From: Bryum argenteum
Lineage: Eukaryota; Streptophyta; Bryopsida; Bryales; Bryaceae
Reading direction: 5' to 3'
DNA: 64,000 bases
Assembly: GCA_037043015.1 (NCBI GenBank)
Contig: CM073326.1
Location: forward strand, 18,422,345-18,486,344
Part shown: positions 10,459 through 24,700 of the stretch, piece after piece
Layout: each line of letters starts with the position of its first letter
How positions within the stretch are numbered: position 1 is the first letter of the stretch
Made by a program: the position numbers and the translations under genes
Notes under the pieces: model-generated
The model's input: the letters and a program-made list of their open reading frames with translations, nothing else
What the model was told of the DNA's origin: nothing
The model's database searches: none

Positions 10459-13008
10459 ATGACGCTGGACGATGTGGTGCAAAAAGCGAATGAAACTTCA
10501 CAAGAATCTTCGACACCGAAGAACTACAGCATGTTTATTGCGAGCAAACCTGTTGATAGCGACCGCAAGTGGTTGGATGTGACGAACAAGTACACGAACG
10601 ATGTCGGTGGGTGAAATTGCGAAATGATTCTGTTCTTTTGTGTCGAAAAGGATATTCTGTTGAGAAACTTCTGTGTGCGATTATGCAGCTGCGAGAGTGC
10701 CACTCGCCACACACGAGGACATTGACGGCGCGATAAACGCAGCTGTTGCTGCAGCTCCCGCTATGGCTGCCATGGCGGCTTACGAACGGAAAGCGATCCT
10801 TGAGAAGGTTCGCGCTCTTATTTTCAAAATTTGAGTTCTCTTGTTAGACAATTTGAAGTGGCTTCTGATGTATGATCGTGCTGCAGGTCGTGGCTGAGCT
10901 GAAAACACGCGCTGAGGAAATTGCACAGACTCTGACCATGGAATCTGGAAAGCCTATCAAAGACGCTCGAGGTGAAGTTTCGCGTTCGATTGATACATTT
11001 ATAGTTGCCGCTGAGGAGAGTGTCCGTATCTATGGCGAGCATATGCCTCTGGATATTTCTGCACGTAACAAAGGACTGCAGGTATTGAAATCGTTCGCAC
11101 ATCATTATTGTAGTTGTTCACAGAGCAGTATTGAATTTGTTCACATACTAATATTGATTACGTTCACATATCAGTAACCTCAATCTTGTCCAACCGGCGG
11201 TTTGTTACTGAAGTTTGCGTATTGAAAGATGGTTGATTCTGGAGTGGACTGATGAACAGATGAAGGGAAAATAATTTAGATCATGTAGCTTATGGCAAGA
11301 TTGAGTAGCTGACTGGTTGAATGAAGGCACAGTCAAGCGAAACTAATTGCACTATACATGACTCCATGTTTGTATAGCACATCGCAATATCGAAAATGTA
11401 ATTGAGGTTCAGCTCTTATGATGTTTCAAGCCTTGGTGCACATCGCTTGGTTCATCGTGATGCTTTCGATCCTGATCTGTAGCCAATCTTGTGCCTCTTA
11501 TAACATCATGGATATTGCTGTTATTCGTATGGTGTAGGGAATTGTGAGGAAGTTTCCGATCGGTCCTGTTTCCATGGTGAGTCCATGGAATTTTCCGCTG
11601 AATCTAGTAGCACACAAGGTGGCGCCAGCGATAGCAGTAGGCTGTCCGTTCGTGTTGAAGCCGGCGAGCAGGACGCCATTGTCAGCTCTAATTCTTGGCG
11701 ACATTTTGCACCGTATTGAGGAATTACCGCAAGGAGCGTTCTCTGTTCTCCCCGTTTCTCGAGAAGATGCCGACATGTTTACCGTTGATGAGCGCTTCAA
11801 GCTTCTGACGTTCACAGGCTCAGGGCCGATCGGGTGGGACATGAAGTCTCGAGCCGGCAAGAAAAAGGTAAAAAGCTTCGATGCAGCTTCCTAAATGATT
11901 ATTTATAATTATGTCTATGTTGATGCAACTCTGACCTTTCCCTCTTCTCGAACAGGTGGTGATGGAGTTAGGTGGTAATGCACCATGTATAGTGGACGAT
12001 CTCGTTCCAGATCTGGATTACACGATTTCGAGGTTGATCAATGGGGGATTCTATCAAGGCGGTCAATCTTGTATCCACATGCAACGTCTCTATGTTCATG
12101 AGCGGCTCTATGATGAGGTACATATCATGTTGAAAGTATTTCTTCTGGTTTGATGTCTGCTCTAGCTTATATCTTTTATCTTGATGTCAGGTTAAGGAAG
12201 CACTTGTTGCTGCTGTAAAGAAGCTGAAGATGGGAAATCCTTTCGAGGAGGACACGTTTCTAGGGCCCATGATCTCAGAGTCTGCAGCGAAGGGCATTGA
12301 GGAATGGGTGAATGAAGCGGTCGAAAAGGGTGGAAAACTGCTTACAGGTGGGAATCGGAAGGGTGCGTTTGTGGAGCCAACAGTTCTTGAGGATGTGCCT
12401 TTGGAAGCTAATGCTCGAAAAGAAGAAATTTTTGGCCCCGTTGTTCTTCTTTACAAATACAGGTAAGTCAAATCTCTCTGATGGTAGTGATCTGGTGAAG
12501 TTTGGACCACGCTCTGCTGCTAGGGCGTCCGAGCTAATGTTGTGATTTGTCGACTTCGCCAGTGACTTCAAGGAAGCTGTGAAGGAGTGCAACAACACAC
12601 ATTATGGACTCCAATCGGGCATCTTCACTACGGATTTGAACAAGGCTTTCTACGCTTTTGAACACATGGAGGTGATTCAACTTCGACATGTGTAAAATCT
12701 TACTAGAATTGTTGATCGTCAGTCTACATGTTTCAGATTTACTAGTAATGATATGGTCAGACGATGTAGTTCTCATATGATTATGGGGTTTTCAGGATGG
12801 CGTAACGAGAACGTAACATCGTGAGTTCATCCCTGTTCATTTTCAGGTTGGCGGTGTGATTCTTAATGACTCGCCTGCTCTACGAGTCGACAGTCAGCCA
12901 TACGGCGGCCTCAAAGACTCAGGAATTCAGCGCGAGGGCGTGAAGTATGCCATGGAGGATATGCTAGAAACCAAAGTGCTTGTTATGCGCAACGTCGGAA
13001 TCTTGTAG
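10459..13008 (+). CDS. ALDH21: Aldehyde dehydrogenase, ALDH21 type
   Basis: Eight exons: 10459-10606, 10689-10807, 10887-11081, 11538-11867, 11956-12117, 12191-12462, 12563-12671, 12847-13008 (498 aa), all GT-AG and in frame. It has the full NAD(P)-dependent aldehyde dehydrogenase core: [18 protein letters not shown], catalytic Glu268 in ELGGN, nucleophile Cys303 in GGQSC, and EEIFGPVV. Family members oxidise aldehydes to carboxylic acids. ALDH21 is the lineage first described from the desiccation-tolerant moss Tortula (Syntrichia), where it is linked to stress aldehyde detoxification. Length matches that protein. Two in-frame upstream ATGs, at 10288 and 10195, would add 57 or 88 residues rich in Arg, Ser and Cys with few acidic residues, which could be an organelle-targeting extension; I chose the start that gives the family's usual length. 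Assignment to ALDH21 rather than a related succinic-semialdehyde-type family rests on remembered similarity. Confidence 0.88.
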
Positions 13009-14571
13009 TGAACCAAATCATTAGCAGTCAGGTATATAACCAATTCTTGCATAGGCCACCCAAAATCTACACAGTGTTGATGGTTCTCTCCATGCTTAGT
13101 TTAGGTGGCGAGCCACATTTCTTAGATACGTTGAATCGTATAGTACGCCCTGATGTATATTTTCTTGGAGATATTGAAACTTGATTATTGAACTTCTGTC
13201 AACGATGTTCGACAGCTTCTCAAATTATTGGTGAATGAATGGATCTGGTATTCTAACCTTGATGCCTGCAGAGATTGCTTCAACAAGCAACTAAGCATCT
13301 CTGGAGTGACTCGTTTGCAATCTTGGGAGTGTTAGCCACACTATTCGGTGTTCCGCTACAATGAACGTCAAGTGCAGACGACGTTAATATATGAGCATTC
13401 GAGATGCGTAATCAGACGAGAAGGCAGCCAGCGCTGTTCCGGGTCGAAGTTCAGGTCGAGTTGACGGACTTGGCGTAAATTGCACTTCACCTCCATGCCT
13501 TCGCTGTGACCTTGTTTTGACGCTTCCGACTTTAGTCTAACGTAGAAGAGAACATTTGGCTTAAAATGTCGGGAAGCTCCCGTCGTGTTCTTCATCCAAC
13601 TTGTTGAGGAGAATTGTGTGCGCAGCTTGATGAGGAGATGGAAGATGTGGACTCGTCCGCAAGACTTGAAGTATTGCACCAGCGCTGATTGTAAGTTGGG
13701 GAAATGAGATTAGTGGGCTTGATACGGTGGCGTAATATATACTCTATCTGTTTCTCTTTGGTAGAGTAATGATTACTGAGTTGTAGTTTTAGCTAAAAGC
13801 TAGCCGCCACTTCACAAAGCAATCAAGCGGAGGTGACTGGTGGGTGAAGCATTCAAATCTTGCTTAGACTCGCATTATGTGCGCGTTTTCAAATATTGCT
13901 TTCACACCCTAATTTGATCTATCAGTAGAGATTCTGAATCAAGATTTTGCTTGTAGGGAGAATTGGGAGATACCACGACTTTACGAAAAGCAGAATTTGC
14001 GACTGCAAAAGCTTCCAACTTCTGACGAGGTGACACCTGTAGAACCAGGACATCACATCGATCACCCCAGTTTGTGATGAAGAAACGCACGTCGTCGTAA
14101 GCAGCTTGAACTCAGTTGCTTCCTTGTTGCAAGTGAGTCAGCAGTTCACAATCTTGAAGTTCCTTGACTTCTTCAATCACCACTAGTAGCTAGTTCAAAA
14201 AAGTACATATAAATTTTAGAATCGTTGATCAATAAATGCAGTTCTTACCTTCCAATGCAATACGGTAGTGACAAAATCTAGAACAGATTGATTGCTGTTC
14301 GCTAATCAGGTCAAAGTCGGACTTTTTGAACGCAATTCTAGACAAGTGGTTGGGCTTTTCAATCGTCAAGTTCCAGTTGATGTCCCGGACGTGCGAGAAT
14401 ACCGAAGGTTGATCGTTCTGGAGATCCTCTCGTCGTATTGAATTTAGATACAGAAGGGGTTTTAGACAGGGGTGCGAGAGCTCATGCAGCTGTTTCGATT
14501 GTCATTTGAGGGATAGTTGATTCCCGTGGGGTTCAGACCTAAAGTTAGGCATCGTCCACAAAGCGGGCGAT
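13009..14571. other. Spacer and UTRs between ALDH21 and ankyrin-PGG gene
   Basis: Contains the ALDH21 3' UTR and the ankyrin-gene upstream region. Open frames such as the minus-strand one at 13368-13679 show no recognisable domain. No RNA gene or repeat was recognised. Confidence 0.4.
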
Positions 14572-16982
14572 ATGGATCCTGTCGGCGACTTACTGCAGCA
14601 TCAAGACTTGGAGGTCAGTTCTCCGTTGAACATGACACCCCTGCACCTTGCAGCGTTGAAGGGCGAAGTTGAAATCTTGAAAGCAGTCATCTTCCAGGAT
14701 GATCACGTCGCCGACTTGTCCGTCATGGATGATCTCCACAGGACGCCCCTCCATCTCGCGGCCTACCACGACCACGACGGGGTCGTGAAGCTAATCCTGT
14801 CAAACCTCGAGAAGATTCAAGTGGACGTCAATGCAGCCGCCATGTTTGGCATTACCCCGCTCCACCTCTCCATCATGCGTCGATCCATTTCAGTCGCCGA
14901 GGCGCTCATCTCATTCCCTCTGGTCGACAAAATGGCACAGAGTGAGGAGCTTCTGAACGTTCTCCACATGGCTGCTGATGTTGGGCAAGACAACATTGTT
15001 TCTTTACTAGGAAAAGTCCTCACAGAGCCGGAGATTGGCAAGCTGATGAGCGCGGCCATGGTGGATAAGATCATGAGAACGCCGTTGCACTACGCTGCCC
15101 GTGCAGGGCACGTTGACGTCGCCAAGCTCTTCCTCCAGCAACCATTTTACGAATACCTTGATGTGAATGCCAAGGACGCGGATGGCTTGACCCCGTTGCA
15201 CCTGGCTGCTCGCGTGGGACACACGAAAGTAGTGACTGAGCTTCTCAAGTGCTCCAACCTCTCTGTGAACGCCAAGGCTCGAAACCACAACATACAGGGA
15301 TCGCTCGTGGCACCGACAGATTTGGAGATCGAGTACCTACCCCGACCTTCTCTTGCGGACGCATTTACAGAGACTGGCAATGGCTTCACTGCCCTGCATC
15401 TCGCGGCTCGTGAGGGTCACAAAGAGGTCGTCCTCGCGCTTCTGCATTGTGCTTCCATCCTCGTAAACGAAGAAGACGTCGATGGTCTCACGCCGTTGCA
15501 TTATGCGTGTCTGCAAGGGCAAGCAGAGGTCGCGCAGATGCTTTTGCACCATCCAAAACGAAATGTGAACGCTGCGGCTCATGATCAGTCCACGCCCTTG
15601 CACCTCGGCGTGAAGGGTGGCCATGTTCCTACCGTCATCGAGCTCTTACGCCAGGTAAAGCATGCCCCCACTCTATCTTTCTCATCAATGGATCAGATCA
15701 TAGCCATCTCATGAGTTGATGGTGATCACAGGCTGACATCAACTGCAATTGTGAGGACGTAACCGGTGCTACGCCCCTGGTCATAGCCGAGAGAGAAGGC
15801 CACATAAACCTCGTCTGGTTGCTTCTGGAACACCCAGTGGAAGTCCAAAAGGATCCAGGGGCAGAGCATTTATACAGCAAGCAACTAGATCTCGCTGCGA
15901 AGGAGAAGCACACAGAGATCGTGAACTTGCTCTTTCAAAGAATAGCAGACGAAGTTGCCTTTCCAGCAGGGAACCCACAGAACCAGCACTTGTTGCACTG
16001 GGCAGCACTGATGGGCCATAAGAAGCTAACTGCTCATCTTCTTGAGATGGGAATCTCGTCTCGAGAAATTAACATAAGAGACTCTCTGCTCAACACGCCG
16101 TTACACTACGCAGCGCAGAAGGGGCACATCGAGGTAGTTCGGATGTTGCTTGCTCGCCCAGACGTGGACATCAACTCCGAGAATCTGCGAAAGGAAACAC
16201 CGTTGCATCTGGCAGCGAGGGAGGGGCGAACGGAAGTGGCGAGGGAGCTCAGCATGGAGACATCAGGTCGGTTACGCGCCACGGAAGAGGACAAGTACGA
16301 CCGAACAGCGTTGCAGCTCGCAGTGGAGAATCATCACAAGGACATCCAGAAGCTCTTACTCGAGAGGTCGGATGTGCAAGAGTACGTGAACGGGCTCTAC
16401 AGAGACAGACAAGTGTACGTGGATGGCACGAACGCCATTCTCGTAGGCTCATCTCTAATCGCTAGTATCACCTTCGCTGCGTGGTTGCAACCCCCGTTGG
16501 GGTACGCGCCTTATGGCGGCAGCACGCAGTCCAATAGCGACTATGAAGTGTATGTCGACATGGAGCGGCACCCCAACCTTCAGATTTTTTGGATCTTCAA
16601 CACGTTGTCGTTCTTCTTCTCCATCGCCACCATCTTGGCCGGTGCTGGAGGCGTGCTGCCCATGCGCGAGGGCTTCATCAAAGACGCCGTGCTGAAAGTG
16701 CGAAGAGCGCTCACGTGGACGGCGTTTCTGCTCGCTGGCTCCGTCATCTTCGTCCTGGGCGCTTTCACTACTGCTGGGTACATTGTGCTGCCTCCCATCT
16801 ACAAGTACAAGATCAACATGATCATCACCATTGTCTTTGGTGGTTCTGTGTGTGCCATTGCTCTCGTCGTGTTTCTACTCGACCTCTACCAGCTACTACC
16901 CGAACAATGGCGCAACAAAATCGATCATGATCTTTGCAAGAGGAGTCACCACGAGCCACGAAAATCACGAAATTGTTCTTGA
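14572..16982 (+). CDS. Ankyrin-repeat membrane protein with PGG domain (ACD6-like architecture)
   Basis: Two exons, 14572-15654 and 15732-16982, joined by a 77-base GT-AG intron in phase 0 (777 aa). Residues 1 to about 575 hold roughly 14 ankyrin repeats (many TPLHLAA, TPLHYAA and GHxEVV signatures). From about residue 585 the PGG signature TNAILVGSSLIASITFAAW begins, followed by three more hydrophobic spans (around LQIFWIFNTLSFFFSIATIL, WTAFLLAGSVIFVLGAFTTA and INMIITIVFGGSVCAIALVV), giving four predicted membrane helices. The architecture matches plant ankyrin-PGG proteins such as ACD6, which sit in the plasma membrane or ER and act in defence and stress signalling. The exact role here is unknown. 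A spacer without ankyrin consensus (about residues 243-266, NIQGSLVAPTDLEIEYLPRP) interrupts the repeat array. The start is the first in-frame ATG after an in-frame stop. Confidence 0.9.
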
Positions 16983-19900
16983 ACATCGGTACCACTCATC
17001 TGAGTGATTGCACTCGACGCAACTTTGTCATCAAGGTGTGTCATCGCTCTTGGTAAATGGAGCCTAATCGTTTATTCAGTACACCACTTCGTGCATGGAA
17101 TGTAAATGAGTTTTTTGAGAGAGGCGAGCTTAGCACGAGACTCCGAAAGGGCGGTCTTATTGTCACCAACGACTACAGTGGCAGTTCTTCACTCGACTGA
17201 GCACTTGATCGGGGTCAATGCTTCACAATTGAAGATGAATTGGAAGTTTGATGTCCTGTACGTAGCCGTGCTTCGGCACGACATCAGCTTGTAATGGAGG
17301 AGAGCTCTGCATGTGTACTTGCCGCGATCAAAATCTCGTCCGAGGAGAGCGTCAACTTCCCAATGCAGGTAATGCACTAAAAATATTAGCTTCAGTATCA
17401 GCTTGATTACTCCTTATACTCTTGAAAACGGAACTTCACTTTCTTTGCTTACAAGGAATCATTGAAGGTTCACAGGGTTCTACAAATACATATAGAACGT
17501 ATACATATACCTTGTATATCACTATTGCTTTTTGATCCTTGCATTTTAACAGTCTTCATCGAATAACTTAGTTAGCAATAAGCCGACATGGCCAGTCATT
17601 GTACATTCTAAAGTGGATGTGACACTATGAGGCTTGCTTTGGGGTAAATGACCTCGATGCTCATTCATTTACGAGGTGATCAATATGATCTCGTAAGTGG
17701 CTGATTGAGAAAGATTCGTAAGTAATCTTTCAGTTGATTGCCATGTGTGAGCAAGTTTTTGTTTTCAGAAATTATCACTCATTGTTGATTGTGTCTACAG
17801 GTTACCATCCGGATTGTCAACCATTTTGATCAATTGAGAGTGAATTGATCAGAGTACGTGTGATTTCAGGAGGGTGGCACTTTCAGCGCGTGAAGTTCAG
17901 GATAAGCTCTGGACTCTCGATGTTACAGTTTCATGTGAACCTCTTGAAACTGATTCTTTGTTGCAAATAGTGAAAATTTTGGCTGTAGAAGGTTGATTTC
18001 AGAAAGGTATGTGCTATGTTTTATCAACAACAATGGAGCTGATGTATCATAGTTTAGGTAGTGAAAATTCGGAAATCATGAAACTCTTTTGTGATAGGAA
18101 CATGATCATGAGGATATAGTTACAAAAAAAATTGTGTGTAGATACATATTCTATTATTCTTTTCCACGATTCTATTTACATAGAAACATGATTCTATTTA
18201 CATAGAAACATATTTTGTGTGGGTATGTGAGTATGTGCCATTGAAGGATGTTAAGTAATTTTGGTATGCATCTTATTTTATATATTTATTTGAGTTGGCC
18301 CTATTCCACTTTTATTTTCAACATATTATTGTATGTCTTGGGAGAGGAGTTCATTAAAGAACGTAATGTACCAAATAATTTTAAACCACATGAATATAGA
18401 AATAAACTACAAATATATAAATATAAGATTCTATATCTTTATATATAGAATCTTCAACTATTTGTTGTATTCTATTATGATGGAATATTACTATCATAAT
18501 TTAAAAGTCTTTAGTGAATGATCTAATATGCCAATTTGCAAACAAGAAGTTTATTTATAAGATATTGTTTTGTAACAGAAAAGCACAAACTTGATTTAGT
18601 GAAGAACTAAAAGGATCGTGTGTTATTATATAAATTGGAGGGGAAGAATTAAAGTATGAAGATAAGTCTTCATTTCATACTTTAAGTCTTTCACTTCAAT
18701 TTTTATACAAGGAGCCTTGAGTTGAATTAATGACAATAAAAGGTTTTAAAATTATGAATCATATCACAAAATCTTTACTTTGCATAGTATAAAGAAATTT
18801 CGATTTCTCCATTTAAGTGGTAAAAGAATCCTACTTTAATATCCCATTTTTGAAATTTTGTGTAGATGAAGATACTTGAAGGATTTGCTCCAAGCTTACA
18901 AAAACCTAATATAATCTTTGCTTCAAAACAATTACTCAGATTGTAAAATTAGCTAAAGGATTTTTGTAGTTAACTTCAACAATAGTAGTTGTACACCAAC
19001 ATTCAACTTTATGCTCATTTCTTGAGTGATGAAAACTATGAATTTAGGTTACAAAATGTGATTAATGCAAAAAATCTCTTTCAATACAAAAACTACATGA
19101 AAGTAAATTGGTGTGCTTTATATAAAGTCTCCTATTTTGAGAAATTCAAGAAAATTTCAACACTTATATTCATATTGGTCAACGTGTTTTATTCATCAAA
19201 AGAAATCATTTATATAAGTTACATTTACATACAATGCATACATCAATATCATTTGTCTTTATTTTCAAGTTCAAGATCCAATTTACACTAAAATCCTAGT
19301 AAGCTTCATATCACATCATCCCTTTAAAATATCCCATATAATAACGCAGATATGTTGCTACTATATTAGCTACCCATCCAACACAATAAGATGGAGTTGG
19401 ATTAAAATGAGCACTTCTGCTAGTATTACCACTAAGCCATAGAAGGAAAGGCATTGTAGCTCCAATTAAAAATGGAAAACTGAAAAACGGACCTAATATG
19501 AACATTATCCATTGCTCATTGAAGATTCCTTTTTCTGAGTTCGACATATCAAAACATGTGGAATTTTTAGAGTTGTGTACAAGTTTGAGAATTCCTCATA
19601 ATACTTCTTACTTTGAGCTTGTAATCTCAATCTTTGCATCATAGTTTTCCATAGTACCTCATAAAATCTCTTGGATTTTACAATGCTCTACCAGAAATAT
19701 TATCATCTTTATGAAGTTCTGGTTTACATCTCATCACCTAAGAGTTACATATCACAATAATAAGAACACAATTGATGTTTTCACGCCAACATTAAAATAG
19801 GTTTGGAGTTCTTCTTTTCTTGTTCTAAACTTTTGAAGAGCCAACACACAAATGTTGCCCTAAAAAGTTAGAGAGTCACATTAAGAAGAAGTGATGACCC

Positions 19901-20597
19901 AAATGAATGTTAAAATAGTACATAGGCTATTAGCATAGAGTACCTTTCTATACAAAGCATTGAAAAAATTTACAAGCCTTTAGTAGAAAAACATATATAA
20001 TTTAATTTTAGCATAGATTTTGTACAATGCTCTTATGATAATTCTTGGTAAAAAAGTTATGACAGGTCAACTTCACATGTGGAAAGAGAGTATGAAATGT
20101 AATATATATATCCTCTAAAGTCAGTATTGACCATACTATGGTCAAGTTGCTCAAAAAGATATGCTCCTTCTGCAAAAACTGAAACTTTGACTGAACATAA
20201 TTTAAGATCCCTATCTTCAAATTTCATAAAACTTGGCACGTAAACTAATTGGACAGTTCCAAACAAAATCCTACAATTGAATTTCTGGAAATCAAATTAA
20301 AAAAAATAAAAAATGTTCACTTGGAGGCCATTGCAAACCACTCTCCTTCAAGGGTTGATCACTATCCAAAACGATGCTAAGTGAATAGTCTTCTCCAAGG
20401 ATGAAACGATAGAAACAAATTGAAAGTAGATTCATTTATCGCCACCCCTTCTTCTTTACATGCTAGATCTTAAACTGAGAGACTGCGGTGAAGACTCAAA
20501 TACTTCAGTGTATCGGGGACTTAAGTGTATCAGAGACTTTTGTGAAGGCTACCATGGACTTCAGTGAATCAGAGACTTCAGATAATTTCCGATAGAC
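16983..20597. other. AT-rich intergenic spacer
   Basis: About 3.6 kb, increasingly AT-rich from about 18 kb. It holds a 23-base tandem duplication (near 18167-18212, CATGATTCTATTTACATAGAAA type) and degenerate CTTCAGTGTATCAGAGACTT phrases at 20480-20580. One minus-strand 78-codon hydrophobic frame (19547-19311) is noted in the findings. No gene could be assigned. Confidence 0.5.
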
Positions 20598-20599
20598 TA

Positions 20600-20979
20600 G
20601 AGAAATCCGCTAAGTAGTTCCCAGTTTGGACCCCAGTTGGTCCCTAGTCCGTCGTTTTGTGCCTTGTGTTGAGTTATCCACTAAGTTGAACAGACTAGGG
20701 ACCGAATACACCAAACTGTGGACCAGATGTAAACTAAGGACCTTCACACACAGATGGACAACAATCGTGCTCCTTCGGTCTTCCACGCATCATGTTGCCG
20801 ACTGGGCACCAAGTTGGACCGGGGACCAAACTCAAAAAACCATCAAAATCATGCATTTTTGAATTTAGTCCCCAATTCTATCTTAGAGTAAAATATTGGT
20901 GCCCACTTCGACATTTGGTCTCCACTCCGACCAAAACTAGGTGTTTTGGTCCTAGGCCATCGTACTTAGCGGATTTCTC
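20600..20979 (+). mobile_element. 380-bp TIR MITE with TA duplication, copy 1
   Basis: Ends are GAGAAATCCGCTAAGTA and TACTTAGCGGATTTCTC, an exact 17-base terminal inverted repeat, flanked on both sides by TA (20598-20599 and 20980-20981). The inside is made of alternating CCCAGTTGGTCCCTAGT and GGGGACCAAACT phrases, so it can fold back. A related element of the same length lies at 47029-47408 in the opposite orientation. TA duplication suggests Tc1/mariner-type mobilisation; no transposase is encoded. Confidence 0.85.
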
Positions 20980-20981
20980 TA

Positions 20982-21770
20982 TTGTTTGCTCTTTTTAACT
21001 TAGGGCCATGCCACACCATCGGCAGGCCGCCCCTGCCTGCTGCCGCTGCTCCTGAATTTTCTCCACTTTTCTTCAATTGCCGGTCGGCTTCCAAGCACTA
21101 GTGCCTGGTTGTTTTCAAGTGTCCATGTGCCATGTCATTGCCATGTACATCCCAAAGCAACATCCAAAGCAAACCCCAAAGCTACAAAGTTGATCCATGT
21201 CACTCTTGCCACTCTCCCTACTTCCTCTCATGTGGCAACCACTTGCTATTTAGAACCAATACGAATCTTCCATCTCACTGCCTTTCCTCCCATGTGGTAT
21301 GGCCCTTATGCGGATTTGTCATCTGAACGGGCAGCTAGTCCTTAGTTTCGGGCAGGCTGTGAAGGTGCAGAAAGTTTTGGTAGCTACCGCACCCCGAAAC
21401 GAAAAGGAAGGTCACGTCGGCATTCGACTCCTCCATTCGCGATGTCGGAATACGTAAACGGCAATCGAGAATCTAGTTACCGGTAATTTCGTAGTAAGTT
21501 ACTGGAGCTCATTCCGATTTTTTGTTTCGCCATTTGAGGTGGTCAAATCTGAGAGGGAGACGCTACAAAATTCAGAGCCAAAGAACTCCCAATCAACGCT
21601 AGAGTACTTGAGCTCAATCGCCACGCTGGATTTCAAAGAATCATCCACCTTCGTGCTTCGTAAATGCTACTTTCTCAAACATTTTCCGCCTTGTTTAGGG
21701 TTTCGGGTTTATGGATTTTTTAGTACATTAGGATTAGCATAGCGGAGCTAGCCCCAGGAGTTTTGTGGAG
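20982..21770. other. Upstream region of MED16
   Basis: Spacer plus the probable 5' UTR and promoter of MED16. C-rich coding-like frames around 21109-21345 have no recognisable domain. No tRNA or repeat was found. Confidence 0.4.
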
Positions 21771-24700
21771 ATGGAGGGAGTCGAAGGTGATTCGCAATGG
21801 GAGTTTTTCAACAATCAAGCGTCGCAGAAGCCGGAGGAGATGTTGGAAGAAGCGCAGGATCAGAAAATTATTTTGCAAGTGTCGTTGCGACCTCCTCCTT
21901 TCAGCACTGCGTTGAAAATGGAATTTCCTGAATTGTGCAGAAAATTCAGGTGCGCAAGGCTCTCATTTCTCCTCCTAGACCTTCAGCATTCATCATGCGG
22001 GTTGTTTTTAGGGTTTTAAGACGTGTTCGGGGTTTTGAGGGTTTGAATCAAAGCTGTATTCATGAAGTTTTGAAGAATTGGTATAGAAATTACAGATTTG
22101 GTCACCTTTGCCAAAAAAAAGTTCAGTGCAACGATCGAGCAATTTCTAGTCGTCTGTATGTTAAGGTGCTAGATCAGGTTCATATTTTTCGCGATTAACA
22201 AGCTCGCCCGTTCGTTACAACGCATGTCTCTGTTTTCGTACTGTCAATTGGAGAAATTTTAAAAGCTGTCGGTATTTGTAATCCGCAGCTATTTTATTGT
22301 TCTTGTTTTTTCATACTGTCAATTGGAGAAGGTTGGGAAGTTGTCGGTATCTGTAATTCGCAGCTCTTTTTGGTTCTTCTTTTTCATGTACTCAAACTCT
22401 ATACTCTACACGCTTCTCATGCTGTCTATGTTTATTGTGTTGTTTGTGCAGTGCAGTTGCATGGTGTTCTAAGACAAACCTTATTTGCTGTGCTGTTGAA
22501 ACGTGTGCACGAGACCAAGGGTAAGCAGAAACTCCTCTTAAGGTTTAGTTTAGGGCTTCACCCGAGTTGAAGTTGCGAACCTTGGAAAGTAGAGTAGACT
22601 CGAGGAGAATGAATGGCTTCTTTTTCCAACTTCATAGGTGCTTGTTGCTCGATAGTTGTATTATTGAACTCGTTGTCATTCATTCGTTAACTATGCTGCG
22701 AACAACCTTAGTATTGACAAAAGGATGCACTTTATTTTTAGGAATCTGGCTCATCTCAAATAAGAGTGCTGTTTTGGTGGAATCAGATCTACTCAAGGAC
22801 ATGCTTTTTGGATACCTATGCATCTGATTGATCCGGAGCGACCAACAGAGCATTCAATTTTTAACGTTCCTGCTGGTGAGCTTGTGAACTCATTAATCTT
22901 CAGTGTACTCGTTCCTCCCTCACTAAAGCCTATGTGTGCAAGAGCTGCCTCGGGGACATTGACTAAGCTGTATTTAATAGCGTGTGGGCTTAAAAATGTC
23001 ACTACTCCACACTCGTTAACCAAATTTGCCTTGAAATTGGATAAAGTCACACTTAGTATACTGTTGACCACCTGAATCATTACCTAGAGTTGCGACCTGT
23101 GGGCTCACATAGTTATCTTCAGGATGGGGTATCTAAGAAATAAAGCATCAAGCTTAGTTTGTAACAGCTGACTATTTCATGCACGTAATTGGATTCATCA
23201 TTTCACTATAACCAATAATCATAGTCATCATGTTCGGAAAGTGCAAAGTTCAATATCACGCACTATTTGATTATCTGTGATATCCTAACAACAATAGCAT
23301 TTAAGTACATGGTGGCAGTGGTAAAGTATTTTCTATAAGAGGCTGTGTGTGTGTGTGTGTGTGTGTTTTCGTAGTCAATTTCTGATGTGTAGATGCACAC
23401 AGATTCCCCGGGAGATTATATTCAACATCTTGAGTGGTCACCGAATTCGTGTTCTCGGGCTCTCTTGATTGTGAATGCTGGTGGGCGAGCTAGCATTTGG
23501 TCGCAGCTAATTCAAGTAAGTGGAGACTTCCATTCTTTCTTACATAAGTAACAATTCTCTTACTTAGCTTCTATAGTCCAAGCATTGGAGCTGATATGCA
23601 TGCATATCAGGGAGGTGCGAATGTGGCACGCACCTGTAATGGGTGGAGTTGTGAGTACGAGTGGCGGCAGGAACAGTCCATCTCCACCAAGTGGCTCGAA
23701 TCCCCTCCACCTGTAAGCAACTATTTTCTTTGTGTTGACGGAACATTTTAGTTGCAATTAAATAGTAGAAGTAAGTAGTCCGATCTTCTCATTTTCTGCA
23801 TTAGGCTGTTCGGTGCATGCAGATAATGTTTGTTATGATAGAGCTGCTTCAAATCAATCGGTTGTCAAATGGAGGGTGTTACTACTCATCTGTTGAATGT
23901 ATCAAGTGGATCATAGTTTTGCAGATAATGATTTATGTGAATATTGTTCCCATTGTAATATTTGTATGAATCTTTATGTGCCAGTATCGGTGGACTTCAG
24001 CACCTACCGTTGGCAATGCCTTATTGGAGGAGAAGTACTTGCCTCACCGAGCTCGTGCTACCAGTTACTAATCCTTACCAACTATCTACTCTATTGCTCA
24101 TTTTAGCTTAAGTTTGTGTAAATGTCCTCTTCGATTTTGATATAACTGAGTCGTAGTAACTTGTGCTAATCCATGTAGGGGTATCTGGAAACACCAGGGT
24201 AATCAAGGCGTGACAGTAAAACTGACCATTTTGAAAGCGTAGAAGGGGATGCAATAAGATGAAAGATTGGCACGTCTAGTCTTTGGGATGACATAACGTT
24301 GATGTGAATAGATCAATGTCAACAGACTGTAATGGTAACATTGAATCGACATTATATTGGCATCTGTTGAACAATATACTGAGTAATCACAAGCATTCTC
24401 TACAGAGACTTATTGCAGTGATTGATTATATTTACTGTTTGGTTTCCGTCTTGCAGCGCGTTGGCCGAATTTCCTCTGCGTGTGCAGTGTATTTTGGGCT
24501 GGAACGGTGCAGCTTCACTGGAAGCAATGGCCAGCAAGTACGCCAAAGTGGTACTCCACAAAAAAAGGAGTACTGGGAGCAGGCGCATCTGGTATCTTTG
24601 CAGGAGATGCTATCATTAGTGACGCAGGGTCACTACTTGTGGCAGCAGCACCAGTTGGGAACCCATCTACAGTCGTGGTATGGGAAGTGACATCGTGGGA

